Shown in pieces: positions 20,911 through 29,977 of a stretch of 64,000 nt of DNA (position 1 is the stretch's first letter; every line of letters starts with the position of its first letter). This DNA comes from Bradyrhizobium niftali. GTDB taxonomy: Bacteria; Pseudomonadota; Alphaproteobacteria; Rhizobiales; Xanthobacteraceae. The translations under genes were made by a program, and so were the position numbers. Location: positions 930,001-994,000 of the forward strand of contig NZ_SPQT01000001.1 in the NCBI RefSeq assembly GCF_004571025.1. The letters are read 5' to 3'. Below the pieces are notes generated by a model, which made no database searches, had not been told where the DNA came from, and worked only from the letters and a program-made list of their open reading frames with translations.

Positions 20911-21861
20911 TCAGGCATTGCGGGCGATCTTTGCGTCGATGTGCCGGATCAAGGCTAAAACAGTTTCAGTCATTGGCGTTGAGAGGCCGCGTTCCTTTGC
21001 GTGTCTCACGACGGCACCGCAGATCGCCTCGATCTCGGTGGGTTTTCCGGCGAGCACGTCTTGGAGCATCGAAGGCTTGTGGTGCGTGTGATGTTGCATG
21101 GCGGACGCCAGGGTCTGTTCGACATGCGAACGATTGACGGGAAAGCCGCAGGCAATAGCGGTGTTACAGACTTCCGCAGCGATCGCGAACGCCAGGCCGC
21201 GCGTAGCAGCGTCGGAGCCGATCTGGCCAACCGTCGAGTGCGTGAGCGCGCAAAGCGTATTTAGGGCGGCGTTGAACGCAACCTTTTCCCATATTGCGGT
21301 TTCGACCTGAGGATCGACGGTGGCGTTCAACCCGCCGCGCGCGAGCAGTTCGGGCAGCAGCTTCAGAATTGGCGTCGCAGGCTCGGAAGTCGCCGCCAGG
21401 CGGGCGATCCCCGCACCGTGCGACTCCACGTGGCCGGGCGCGACGAGGTCTGCAGGATAGGTCGTGATGCCGATCAGGACGTTCTGGGGGGGAGCGAAGG
21501 CGGTCAACGCGAGCTTGTTATCGAGTCCGTTCTGAAGGCTCAGCAAGACCGTCTCCGGGTCGATGCAGGCGCGGACCGCCGAGAGGGCGGAACTTGTGTG
21601 CATGGACTTGGTGAAGACCATGACGAGATCGAATATCGTCGCCACCTCCTGTGGAAAGACAGCTGGCAAACGGATGGACCGCTCGCCTGCGTCTGTCTTC
21701 AGGACGAGACCGTGTTTTCGGATCACCTCCACATGCGAGACATTCAGGTCGATCAGGGTAACGTCCGATCCGCCTTCGAAAAGACAACCGCCGAACAATG
21801 ATCCCATCGCACCGGAGCCGAGAATGGCGATTCGACGCCGTGGTAACTGCCGATCTGACAT
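20911..21861 (-). CDS. Ketopantoate-reductase-family 2-hydroxyacid dehydrogenase (candidate D-mandelate dehydrogenase)
   Basis: 316-residue NAD(P)-dependent enzyme of the PanE/ApbA family: Rossmann motif ILGSGAMGSLFGG (G15-x-G17), catalytic Lys in AIWEKVAFNAALNTL and Glu in QDVLAGKPTEIEAICG. In the family PanE makes pantoate, but D-mandelate dehydrogenases of enterococci also belong here. Being in one operon with benzoylformate decarboxylase and an aromatic aldehyde dehydrogenase, oxidation of a D-2-hydroxy-arylacetate to the 2-oxo acid fits better than pantothenate synthesis. That assignment is inference. A second intact member lies at 49701-50633 and an N-terminal scrap at 41683-41751. RBS GGAGCACAGA. 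Confidence 0.85.
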   Translation of the reverse strand: MSDRQLPRRRIAILGSGAMGSLFGGCLFEGGSDVTLIDLNVSHVEVIRKHGLVLKTDAGERSIRLPAVFPQEVATIFDLVMVFTKSMHTSSALSAVRACIDPETVLLSLQNGLDNKLALTAFAPPQNVLIGITTYPADLVAPGHVESHGAGIARLAATSEPATPILKLLPELLARGGLNATVDPQVETAIWEKVAFNAALNTLCALTHSTVGQIGSDAATRGLAFAIAAEVCNTAIACGFPVNRSHVEQTLASAMQHHTHHKPSMLQDVLAGKPTEIEAICGAVVRHAKERGLSTPMTETVLALIRHIDAKIARNA

Positions 21862-21953
21862 TCTGTGCTCCGTCTAGACGAGCCTGATCGCGCCTCGCCC
21901 GAGGGGGAGACGACATCGTTTCATTGGAGATTCGAGACCGGGCTCGCGCCTGA

Positions 21954-23405
21954 TCAGAACGGGTAATGTCGTTCGCTTGTCTGGATGGTCATCCAGCGGG
22001 TGTCTGTGAACTCGGCGATTCCAGATTTGCCGCCAAATCGCCCGTATCCGCTGTCCTTCACGCCTCCGAACGGCATCTGAGCCTCGTCGTGCACGGTAGG
22101 GCCATTGATGTGGCAGATCCCGGATTGAATGCGCGAGGCGACGCGCATGCCTCTCGACGTATCCCTGGTGAACACGGCGGACGACAAGCCGTAGGCATTG
22201 TCGTTTGCGCAGGCAATCGCGGCTTCCTCCCCCTTGACCCGGACGATCGGCTTGATCGGTCCGAAGGACTCCTCGCTGTAGATTTTCATATCCGACGTGA
22301 CGCCATCGATCAGCGTGGCCGGCATCAGCGTGGAATCGGCTTTCCCGCCACACAGCAGCTTTGCGCCTTTCGCGAGCGCGTCATCGATGAGGTCGTTGCA
22401 GCGCTTGACAGTGCTCATATCCACGACCGAACCGAGAACGACAGGGCCCTTCCTCGGGTCGCCGAGTGGCAGCTTGGAAGCCTTGTCGGTGAGACGACGT
22501 ACAAACTCGTCTGCGATGGTCTCATCAACGATGATTCGTTCGGTCGACATGCAGATCTGTCCCGAATTCGCAAAGGCACCGAACGCGGCTGCGTTCACCG
22601 CGGCGCCGATATCGGCATCGTCAAGGACGACGAGCGGCGCCTTGCCTCCGAGTTCGAGGACCACCGGCTTGAGATACTTCGCGCATGTGGCGGCAATGAT
22701 CTTTCCGACGCGGGTCGATCCTGTGAAATTGACCCGGCGGACGGCGGAATGCGCGATCATCGCTTCGACCACGGATCCAGCGTCCGACGGAGCGTTGGTG
22801 ACGTAATTGACGACGCCCTGGGGAAAGCCGGCTTCCTTGAATGCCTCGACGATCAGCCCGTGAGTTGCGGGGCACAGCTCGGACCCTTTCAGAACGACGG
22901 TATTTCCGCAGGCCAGCGGAAGCGCGATGGCTCGCACGCCGAGGATCACAGGCGCATTCCAGGGCGCCATGCCAAGGACTACCCCGGCGGGCTGCCGCAC
23001 CGCCATCGCGAAGCTGCCGGGCACATCGGAGGGAATGATCTCACCGCTGATCTGCGTCGTCATTGCCGCGGCCTCAAGCAGCATGCCGGCGGCGAGATGG
23101 ACGTTGAACCCAGCCCAGATCCCCGAGCCGCCGGTTTCGGCAGCGATGGATGCCGCAAATGCAGGGGCCTTGGCCTCCAGCGCGTGCGCTGCCTTAGTCA
23201 GAAGGGCACGGCGCTCCGATGGCCCTGTGGCAGACCAGCTCGGGAAGGCCGCGGCGGCCGCTTCCACAGCTGAAACCGCATCGTGCGCTGTGGCTGCCGG
23301 TGCTCGCGTTGCAATCTGGCCATCGAGCGGATTGAGGCGCTCGAACGTGGCGTCACCGGTGGCCGCTCGTTGCTCGCTGCCGATCAACATCGAGATCGTA
23401 TTCAT
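21954..23405 (-). CDS. Aromatic aldehyde dehydrogenase (vanillin/salicylaldehyde/benzaldehyde type)
   Basis: 483-residue NAD-dependent dehydrogenase that would oxidise an aryl aldehyde to the acid. It carries GMAPWNAPVILG, NFTGSTRVGK, the base Glu in LELGGKAPLVVLDDAD, the nucleophile Cys in SGQICMSTERI and the C-terminal ICHINGPTVHDEAQMPFGG typical of Vdh, NahF and DoxF. It starts 19 bases after the stop of the benzoylformate decarboxylase gene, matching its expected product (an aromatic aldehyde). A close paralogue is encoded at 48027-49469. RBS GAGGGAG precedes the ATG. Confidence 0.92.
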   Translation of the reverse strand: MNTISMLIGSEQRAATGDATFERLNPLDGQIATRAPAATAHDAVSAVEAAAAAFPSWSATGPSERRALLTKAAHALEAKAPAFAASIAAETGGSGIWAGFNVHLAAGMLLEAAAMTTQISGEIIPSDVPGSFAMAVRQPAGVVLGMAPWNAPVILGVRAIALPLACGNTVVLKGSELCPATHGLIVEAFKEAGFPQGVVNYVTNAPSDAGSVVEAMIAHSAVRRVNFTGSTRVGKIIAATCAKYLKPVVLELGGKAPLVVLDDADIGAAVNAAAFGAFANSGQICMSTERIIVDETIADEFVRRLTDKASKLPLGDPRKGPVVLGSVVDMSTVKRCNDLIDDALAKGAKLLCGGKADSTLMPATLIDGVTSDMKIYSEESFGPIKPIVRVKGEEAAIACANDNAYGLSSAVFTRDTSRGMRVASRIQSGICHINGPTVHDEAQMPFGGVKDSGYGRFGGKSGIAEFTDTRWMTIQTSERHYPF

Positions 23406-23424
23406 GTCTACTCCCTCGGTTTTT

Positions 23425-25053
23425 CTACCTGTGCAGGTCTCTGTCCTCGACCTCGACTTCGATCAGGGTAGGTCGCTCGGACGAAAATGCCTTGTCCAAC
23501 GCGTCGTGGAGGCCCTTGGCGCTCCCGGCATGGACTGCGGAGCAGGCCAGGCCCCTCGCGATCGAGACGAAATCGAGCCCGGGAAGGTCGGTGCCCTGGA
23601 CGTGCTCTTGCGAACTGAAGCCGAACACAGGTGCGAAGTCCTGTAGCGCGGCGTAACGCCCGTTCTTGAGAATGACGAAGGTGACGGGCAGACCGAGTTG
23701 CGCCGCGCTCCAGATGGCCTGGATCGAGTAGAGGCTCGAGCCATCGCCCATCAGGCCAATCACACGGCGGCCGGGCTTGCCCAACGCCACGCCCACCGCG
23801 GCGGGCATGCCGTAACCGAGGCCGCCGCTGTCCATCGTGTAGAAGGCTTCGCTCTGCGTGATGGGCAAGTGCGCCTGCATCACAGGCCTGGCGCCCGGCG
23901 CTTCCTCGACGATGATGCTGTCGGCAGGTTTTGTGTCCGCAATGGTTTGCATCACGAAGGCCGTCGAGAGGGGCGTCGTCGGCTCCACTCGCCGCGCGAT
24001 GGAGCGAGCAGGAGGAAGGGCACGCGTCGGGGGCCTCGCACGTGCCAGAAGATCCAGGAGGCCGAGCCGCACACTGCCGATCGCAGCCATTCCCTCCGGC
24101 GTCCATGCGGCGGTCTGGGGATCGTCGGTCAACTGGAAAAGCTCGGCTCCATCTGGCAGATGCGGACCAAACCCCTCGACATGATACGAGAACGCCGGCG
24201 CGCCAATGGCGAAGACGAGATCGTGTCCGTCGAGCAGGTGGACGATCTTCTCGCGGATCGCCGGCAAGAACCCGGCGAACAATCGATGGTCCTCGGGGAA
24301 GCTACAGCGGCCGGACATCGGCGCAGTGAAGACCCGCGCATTGTGCGCTTCGGCAAGCTGCCGGACCTCGTTGAAGGCCCCGTCGCGATCCACGGCCGCT
24401 CCGACGACGAAGGCCGGCCGCTTCGAACGATCGAGGGCGTTTCCGATTTGCTCGAGAATGGCTGGATCGGGGCGGACCTGCTGGCTGACCGTGCGTGTTG
24501 GCAGATACTCGGCCGGACGGTCCCAATCGTCCACCGGCACCGAGACCAGGACAGGCCCGCACGGTTGCGTCATCGCGATGTAGTAGGCGCGCGCGATGGC
24601 ATGCGGCACGTCCTCGGCACGTGCCGGTTCAATACTCCATTTCACGTAGGGCTTCGGCAGCTCGGTAGCTTCTCTGGAAGCGAGAAACGGATCGAAAGGG
24701 AGGATGGAGCGGGCCTGTTGTCCTGCCGTGATGACGAGGGGCGTCCGGTTCTTGAACGCGGTGAAGATGTTTCCCATCGCGTTGCCGACGCCGGCCGCCG
24801 AATGCAGGTTGACGAAGGCCGCGTTGCGCGTTGCCTGTGCAAAGCCGTCGGCCATGCCGACGACGACTGCTTCCTGGAGCCCGAGGACGTAGCGGAAGTC
24901 TTCAGGAAAGTGCCGGAATAACGGCAATTCCGTCGATCCCGGATTGGCGAAGACAGACGTCATGTTGAGACGACGCAGCAGGTCGACGACGGCATCGCGC
25001 ACTGTCGGCGCAGTCACCCGTTGTTGCTCGAACGTATCCGTCCCAGTGGCCAT
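23425..25053 (-). CDS. mdlC: Benzoylformate decarboxylase
   Basis: 542-residue ThDP enzyme converting benzoylformate to benzaldehyde and CO2. It aligns closely with Pseudomonas putida MdlC: S40 in NPGSTELP, E61 in GLQEAVVVG, H84 in NLHSAAG and H291 in APAFSYHVEG occupy the positions of Ser26, Glu47, His70 and His281, the known active-site set. The ThDP motif is MGDGSSLYSIQAIW with LKNGRYAAL. The ATG used has GGGA upstream; an in-frame start 84 bases earlier would run into the divergent LysR promoter. First gene of the operon with the aldehyde dehydrogenase, hydroxyacid dehydrogenase and transporter. Ring-substituted phenylglyoxylates are equally possible substrates. Confidence 0.93.
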   Translation of the reverse strand: MATGTDTFEQQRVTAPTVRDAVVDLLRRLNMTSVFANPGSTELPLFRHFPEDFRYVLGLQEAVVVGMADGFAQATRNAAFVNLHSAAGVGNAMGNIFTAFKNRTPLVITAGQQARSILPFDPFLASREATELPKPYVKWSIEPARAEDVPHAIARAYYIAMTQPCGPVLVSVPVDDWDRPAEYLPTRTVSQQVRPDPAILEQIGNALDRSKRPAFVVGAAVDRDGAFNEVRQLAEAHNARVFTAPMSGRCSFPEDHRLFAGFLPAIREKIVHLLDGHDLVFAIGAPAFSYHVEGFGPHLPDGAELFQLTDDPQTAAWTPEGMAAIGSVRLGLLDLLARARPPTRALPPARSIARRVEPTTPLSTAFVMQTIADTKPADSIIVEEAPGARPVMQAHLPITQSEAFYTMDSGGLGYGMPAAVGVALGKPGRRVIGLMGDGSSLYSIQAIWSAAQLGLPVTFVILKNGRYAALQDFAPVFGFSSQEHVQGTDLPGLDFVSIARGLACSAVHAGSAKGLHDALDKAFSSERPTLIEVEVEDRDLHR

Positions 25054-25148
25054 ATCGTTCCCATCCCGGTTTTTTGTCGTTCGGACACTAGGGGAGGGAC
25101 GCCGTTGCAAAGAATTGAAAAAAAGGCGAAAACCCATTACACTTGGTT
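25054..25148. promoter_or_regulatory. Divergent mdlC / LysR promoter region
   Basis: A 95-base AT-richer gap between the mdlC-type operon and its divergent LysR regulator, the classic layout for LysR-controlled catabolic operons. It includes an A-run (GAATTGAAAAAAAGG) and candidate T-N11-A sites, but no single LysR box is clear enough to mark. Confidence 0.5.
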
Positions 25149-26066
25149 ATGGCCCTGAGCATCGAACAGCTGACGACCTTCACCACGATCGTCAAGGCGG
25201 GGAGCCTTGGCCGGGCGGCTGCCCTGTTGAACATGACACAGCCCGCGCTGAGCCGGGCCATCAAACGGCTGGAGCAGCAACTCGGCGCCGAACTGTTCGA
25301 GCGCCACTCCAAGGGCATGCAACTCACAGATATCGGAAGGGCCTTCTTGCCGCACGCGACTTCGCTGCATGTCGAAGCCACGCAGGCGCTGGAGGAAATT
25401 CAGGCGCTGCGCGGCGCGGCGAAGGGGACCGTCCGCGTTGGGGCAGTGGCGAGCATCGCGAGTTCGATCCTGCCGCCCGCGATCGAGCGGACCTTGACGA
25501 AGTGGCCCGGTCTTCACTTCGAAGTCTTTGAAGGCGTCTGGGACTTATTGGCAGCGAGTTTGTCGAAGCACGAGATCGATCTCGCCTTGGGCGCGGACGC
25601 GCCGGACACGGACGAAATCGTGGCAATTCGCGATTGTTGCTGGGAGGACACGAGCCACGTGATCGTTTCGTCTGGACACCCTCTCAGGCGTCGTCGAAAG
25701 TTGACGCTCGCCGATACGCTTCACGAGAAATGGACGATCCCGCCGCCTGGCACCGGACCGCATCAGCACGTCGAGCGTGTGTTCGCCGAACAAGGCCTCG
25801 GCATGCCCGACGTCATCGTCAGAACGCGCTCGATCACGGTGCTCAAGAGCCTTGTCGTCGATTCCGGGTTTCTGAGCTGGATGGCGGAGCCGATGTTCGA
25901 GCCGGAGCGGCGCGCTGGCCTCATTGCACCCCTCTCGATCGCGGGGGTCGATGGGAGGCGAAAGCTGGTGGCATTTCGCCGCCGGCGGGGTCTCCTGGCC
26001 GTTCCGGCAGTGAAGCTGCTGGACGAGTTGAGGCGGCTAACGTCGGCGGGAAACCGCAAACGCTGA
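25149..26066 (+). CDS. LysR-family transcriptional regulator
   Basis: 305-residue LTTR. The N-terminal winged helix (IEQLTTFTTIVKAGSLGRAAALLNMTQPALSRAIKRLEQQLGAELFERH) is canonical; the rest is a periplasmic-binding-protein-like effector domain. The ATG two codons inside a possible TTG start is chosen because conserved LysR proteins begin MxLSIEQL. Divergent from the benzoylformate decarboxylase operon, so it probably activates it in response to a pathway acid. A strong hairpin follows the stop codon by seven bases. Confidence 0.93.
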   Translation: MALSIEQLTTFTTIVKAGSLGRAAALLNMTQPALSRAIKRLEQQLGAELFERHSKGMQLTDIGRAFLPHATSLHVEATQALEEIQALRGAAKGTVRVGAVASIASSILPPAIERTLTKWPGLHFEVFEGVWDLLAASLSKHEIDLALGADAPDTDEIVAIRDCCWEDTSHVIVSSGHPLRRRRKLTLADTLHEKWTIPPPGTGPHQHVERVFAEQGLGMPDVIVRTRSITVLKSLVVDSGFLSWMAEPMFEPERRAGLIAPLSIAGVDGRRKLVAFRRRRGLLAVPAVKLLDELRRLTSAGNRKR

Positions 26067-26073
26067 CCGCACA

Positions 26074-26092
26074 TCCGGCCATGTTGGCCGGA
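26074..26092. terminator. Hairpin after the LysR gene
   Basis: TCCGGCCA and TGGCCGGA form a perfect 8-bp stem with a TGT loop, starting seven bases after the LysR stop and followed by CCCCTTCT. It is a reasonable intrinsic terminator for LysR and, being symmetric, may also stop the opposite strand. Confidence 0.55.
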
Positions 26093-26098
26093 CCCCTT

Positions 26099-26255
26099 CT
26101 AGGAATGCGTCGCCTGCCCGTTCCGACAGTCGCGCGGCGCCACGCCGAACTTGATCCGGAAGGCCTTGCTGAAGTGGCTGAGATCGTTGAACCCGTTGTC
26201 CGTCGCGATCTGGGGCACGCCGCGCGCTGATCGCGGTGATCTCGGCGTATGAGCG
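26099..26255 (-). pseudogene. C-terminal remnant of an AraC-family regulator
   Basis: On the minus strand the piece TDNGFNDLSHFSKAFRIKFG plus a short tail and TAG is the second helix-turn-helix of an AraC/XylS regulator. The preceding helix (RSYAEITAIS) is present in a different frame, so there is a frameshift near 26225. No upstream part of the gene is recognisable. It is a decayed regulator squeezed between LysR and the acyl-CoA ligase. Confidence 0.7.
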
Positions 26256-26304
26256 GTTGCCCTGTGGGCCGAAGGCTCTGCCGTTCCGGACGCTCATTCT
26301 TCAC

Positions 26305-27909
26305 TCAGTCGGTCGAGGCTGCAGGCTCGCTCAGAATGGTCGGAGCAGAGGCTGTTGTCATCAATGCGAGCGCTTGCTCCCGAAGCTTGCTTTTCATGAT
26401 CTTACCCACCCCCGTCAAAGGCAGCGGTTTGTCGCCGACCCATACTCTTTTGGGGCATTTGTATGCGGCGATATGGGATCGGCAGAATTGTCCAATATCG
26501 GGCTCGGTTAGTCTGGCGCCCGGTTCGCGCACAACAAAGGCGTGCACCGCCTCGCCCCAATACGGATCTGGAACGCCGACCACTGCGCAGCTCCGGACGC
26601 CGGGCAAGGCTTCGAGCACGCGTTCGACTTCGCCGGCGTAGACGTTTTCTCCGCCCGTGATGATCAAATCCTTCAACCGGCCGACCACAGCGATATACCC
26701 ATCCTCGTCGCGACGGCCCATGTCGCCGGTTCTCAGCCAACCGTTGCGCAAGACTTCCGATGTGCGTGCAGGATCTCGCCAATAGCGAGCCATAACACCC
26801 TCACCACGTACAACGATTTCGCCTGTCTCACCAGGAATGCATTCCCGGTCGTCCTCGCCGGAGATGCGAACGTCGAATCCGGGGAGCGCAATGCCGGCCA
26901 TGCTCAGTCGCTCACGGCTTGATTTCTCTAGGCGGTGGGCCTCGGACGGCAGCGTCAGGCAGGAACCTCCGGCTTCCGTCTGCCCGTAAACCTGGTGAAA
27001 AGAGGCGTTTGGCAGCTCTCGAATCGCACGCCGCAAAAGGGGCTCGCTGATCGGCGACGCTCCGTATCCGACATGTTCGATGCGCTGAAGTGCTGCCTTG
27101 TGGCCCGAGGTGTTCTCGAGGAGTGTGGCGAGGTAGGTGGGCACGAGGCCTAAAACATTTACGCCGTGATCGGCGATCGATGCGAACACATCGTCAGGTT
27201 TGGTGGAGCCGGGAAAAACATGAGTCCCGGCGGCCAGTGTGATTCCGTGTGTGTGCGTCAATCCAGATAGATGAAAGAGGGGGCTGGTGTGGAGATAAAC
27301 GGACATCGTGTCGTGGCGCATAATATTCAGCAAATTCTCTGCCTGTCTTAGAAACGAGCGCCCAGTGAGCATTGCCCCCTTGGGAGTACCCGTGGTCCCT
27401 CCCGTGTAAATGATGCCGGCAATGTCCCGATCTTCGCCGAAACGGAGGATCGTTGGCTTAGAGGGCAGGCAGCCCGTCGGCGTAGGCTCGCGGAGGTCGT
27501 TGAGAGTCTCTATCTGCAGCGCGCGAGAGATTTGGCATTCGGCCGCGATTGTGTGTGCAGTATTGGCGTGTGCCGCGTCAAACAGCAGAGCGGCAGCCTC
27601 GACATGAGAAAGGATGGCGCCGAGTTCGCTGGATGACAATCGTATGTTCAGAGGGACCAGCACGGCTCCCGCGGCCCAAACGGCATAGGTCGTCGCAAGA
27701 TGGGCCGGAGAATTTCCTGCCAGCAGACAGACATGCATACCGGGTTCAAGGCCGTTCTTTATCAAGGCGCCCGCAATCTGAGAAACCCGCCACGCAAAGG
27801 CGGACCATGTCTCGGAGCCTGCTTGGGAAACGACTGCCACGCCGTTGGGATTTTGGCGCGCCGCGCTCCAGACAAGCGTATCAAACGTGGGCATCTCCAT
27901 CGTATTCAT
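26305..27909 (-). CDS. AMP-forming acyl/aryl-CoA ligase
   Basis: 534-residue member of the acyl-adenylate superfamily that would make a CoA thioester from a free acid. The P-loop is IIYTGGTTGTPKGAMLTG, followed by VYGQTEAGG, the GWLRTGDMGRRDEDGYIAVVGRLKDLIITGGENV hinge and the C-terminal Lys in PLTGVGKIMKSKLRE. It is divergent from a family III CoA-transferase with a palindromic site between them. The binding pocket cannot be read reliably, so medium-chain, aryl and phenylpropanoid acids all remain possible. The ribosome-binding site is weak (AGAAGA). Confidence 0.9.
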   Translation of the reverse strand: MNTMEMPTFDTLVWSAARQNPNGVAVVSQAGSETWSAFAWRVSQIAGALIKNGLEPGMHVCLLAGNSPAHLATTYAVWAAGAVLVPLNIRLSSSELGAILSHVEAAALLFDAAHANTAHTIAAECQISRALQIETLNDLREPTPTGCLPSKPTILRFGEDRDIAGIIYTGGTTGTPKGAMLTGRSFLRQAENLLNIMRHDTMSVYLHTSPLFHLSGLTHTHGITLAAGTHVFPGSTKPDDVFASIADHGVNVLGLVPTYLATLLENTSGHKAALQRIEHVGYGASPISEPLLRRAIRELPNASFHQVYGQTEAGGSCLTLPSEAHRLEKSSRERLSMAGIALPGFDVRISGEDDRECIPGETGEIVVRGEGVMARYWRDPARTSEVLRNGWLRTGDMGRRDEDGYIAVVGRLKDLIITGGENVYAGEVERVLEALPGVRSCAVVGVPDPYWGEAVHAFVVREPGARLTEPDIGQFCRSHIAAYKCPKRVWVGDKPLPLTGVGKIMKSKLREQALALMTTASAPTILSEPAASTD

Positions 27910-28018
27910 TTTCGTCTTCTTCTGTTTGCTTGAGGCCGGGACCTCGCCGCGGGAGTTTCTGATTTTAGGCTACGCTTCCGGAGTAGAGGTGCATAGGTCT
28001 ACGCCGCGGTTGACCAAG

Positions 28019-28036
28019 TTACTGTCTAGACGGTAA
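28019..28036. promoter_or_regulatory. 18-bp near-perfect palindrome between ligase and CoA-transferase
   Basis: The sequence TTAC-T-GTCTAGAC-G-GTAA is an inverted repeat with only one mismatched pair, lying 110 bases before the ligase start and 67 before the CoA-transferase start. TTACyG...CrGTAA half-sites are typical of TetR-family operators in acyl-CoA catabolism. It is a likely operator for divergent control; the TetR regulator at 39665 is the candidate. Function inferred. Confidence 0.5.
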
Positions 28037-28103
28037 GTTAGTTTTCTTAAGCGCAGACACAATCCTGGCAAGTTCCAAAAAGCCTAGTCAACACGGATGA
28101 TAC

Positions 28104-29297
28104 ATGCTCGAACAGATGAGGGTGCTGAGTTTTTCACATTGGCTTCAGGGTCCAGCCGCTTCCCAATATCTGGGCGATATGGGCGCCGACGTGATCAAAG
28201 TGGAGCCACTCGAGGGCGCTTTCGAGAGACGATTCAGCCCCGCGGGAGCCTACGTGGATGGACATTCAAGCAGCCTCTTGGCAGCAAACCGCAACAAGCG
28301 GTCAATTGCGATCGATTTGAAGCATCCGAAGGCCAAACGGATCATTCATCGGCTCGTAGAAACGATTGATGTTGTTACTGAGAACTACCGCGTCGGTGTT
28401 CTCGACCGTCTCGGCTTCGGGTTCAAGGATCTGCAACAAACGAAGCCCAATCTTATCTATGCATCAGCCACGGGTTGGGGGGTGAATGGTCCGATGGTTC
28501 AAGAACCAGGACAGGATTTGCTTGCCCAAGCGCGTACGGGTCTGATTGCGGCGACCGGCGATCTTGCCACGCTACCGTCGAGCGTTGGTGCCGCGATCGT
28601 CGATCAGCACGGCGGGGCGCTTCTGGCGCTCGGCATTCTTGCCGCCTATGTGAAGCGACTTGCAACCGGCGAGGGGACGCGGGTCGAATCGAGCCTCCTC
28701 ACGTCTGCAATCGATCTGCAAGCCGAGACGCTGACCCATTTCTTCGCCCGGCGGGCAACGCGTGCAAATATCGAGCGAGATCCGCATATCGGGCTTTGGT
28801 TCTCCGATGCTCCCTATGGCGTCTACCGGCTTTGCGATGCGCACATAGCCGTCAGTGCGGGAGGGACATTCGAAGACCTACCTAGGCTCCTCGGTATTCC
28901 GGAATTGGCAGAGCTCGGACCGGACGGCCGCAAAACGCGGCGGAATGAATATGCCAAATTGTTCGCCGCCAAACTCGAGACGATGACATTCGACAAAGTT
29001 GCTGCGGTATTGACGTCGCAGGGGATCTGGTTCTCACGGGTACAGTCCTATGACGACCTCCCCGATGATCCCCAAATTGCGGCCATTGGAGCATTAACCC
29101 GCGTTCCGGTTGGGGAGGCCCAGGCGACGCTAGTCACTCACCCCATTCGGTATGATGGCGAAGTGCGCCCAGTACGCCACCTTCCGCTCGCTCTTGGCGA
29201 TTCGACGCGGGCGGTGTTGCAAGAAGCCGGTTATACGGAAGACGAGATCGCTGCCCTCGCGGCCGAAAAAGCCATTGGGGTCGCCGATCCCGACTGA
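28104..29297 (+). CDS. Family III CoA-transferase (CaiB/BaiF type)
   Basis: 397-residue CoA-transferase that moves CoA between a thioester and a free acid. N-terminal VLSFSHWLQGPAASQYLGDMGADVIKVEP is typical; the catalytic Asp is D167 in AAIVDQHGGALLALGI. Homologues handle carnitine, formyl/oxalyl, benzylsuccinate and phenyllactate CoA esters. Divergent from an acyl-CoA ligase, so either enzyme could activate the same acid. No strong ribosome-binding site is seen before the ATG. Confidence 0.9.
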   Translation: MLEQMRVLSFSHWLQGPAASQYLGDMGADVIKVEPLEGAFERRFSPAGAYVDGHSSSLLAANRNKRSIAIDLKHPKAKRIIHRLVETIDVVTENYRVGVLDRLGFGFKDLQQTKPNLIYASATGWGVNGPMVQEPGQDLLAQARTGLIAATGDLATLPSSVGAAIVDQHGGALLALGILAAYVKRLATGEGTRVESSLLTSAIDLQAETLTHFFARRATRANIERDPHIGLWFSDAPYGVYRLCDAHIAVSAGGTFEDLPRLLGIPELAELGPDGRKTRRNEYAKLFAAKLETMTFDKVAAVLTSQGIWFSRVQSYDDLPDDPQIAAIGALTRVPVGEAQATLVTHPIRYDGEVRPVRHLPLALGDSTRAVLQEAGYTEDEIAALAAEKAIGVADPD

Positions 29298-29361
29298 TCG
29301 AATACTGTGGGAGCTTGCCAAGGTGTGGATCGAGCCCCACGGTGAGTGCACTAGCGGTTCA

Positions 29362-29835
29362 TCAACGCGCGGGAACCTTCACGAGCACGTACGTGAGGTG
29401 CTTCCCTTTGGCGACGAGGAAGTTGTGTGGAATCTTGGCTGGGATGTGAACCAAGTCACCTGGCGCGAGCGCATGCCGCTCCCCGCCCTCGATTCCCGTG
29501 CCTAGGTACTCGCCGATGCCCGGGCCAGCCTTGGGGTCGATCATTTTGCCGCCCAGGAGCAACGTGCCCTCCCCGCTTTGCACAATGACGACATCGACAA
29601 AGTTGTCATGCTGCTCAGGGAGTCCATCCGCATCCCGATAAAGCATTCGGAAGCGGTAATGGCCGTAGTCGGCCAGCGTTTCCCGCGCGGAGTTATCCGC
29701 ACCGACCTTCTTGGATATCGCCTCGTCTCGTTGCTTCAGTTCGGCCGGCTTCCACATGGCGAACCCCACCGGGTCCGCAGCCAAGGCAGGGGTAACAAGA
29801 AACCCGGCGGTGAGGAAACAGATGGCGGCCTTCAT
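29362..29835 (-). CDS. Exported cupin-domain protein
   Basis: 157-residue protein with a signal peptide (MKAAICFLTAGFLVTPALA, cleavage expected before ADPVG). The mature part is one cupin barrel: QHDNFVDVVIVQSGEGTLLLGG is motif 1, GDLVHIPAKIPHNFLV motif 2. His and acidic residues at metal positions suggest metal binding. GGAGCTC precedes the ATG. It neighbours a second exported cupin protein; no enzyme function can be given. Confidence 0.82.
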   Translation of the reverse strand: MKAAICFLTAGFLVTPALAADPVGFAMWKPAELKQRDEAISKKVGADNSARETLADYGHYRFRMLYRDADGLPEQHDNFVDVVIVQSGEGTLLLGGKMIDPKAGPGIGEYLGTGIEGGERHALAPGDLVHIPAKIPHNFLVAKGKHLTYVLVKVPAR

Positions 29836-29977
29836 CGACGGAGCTCCTTTGATGTAGTGGAACGTCTGTGTTGTCTGGCTGACGATAGCGATGAGCCGCG
29901 CACCACGGCGAGTCGACCGCGGGCGATGGTGCGTCGGCTCAATCGCAAGGTTAGCCGGCTCGTGATTTCTGAAATCA

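Noticed and set aside
21966..23273. A 435-codon plus-strand open frame opposite the aldehyde dehydrogenase
   Set aside because: Antisense shadow of an intact enzyme gene; no recognisable domain.
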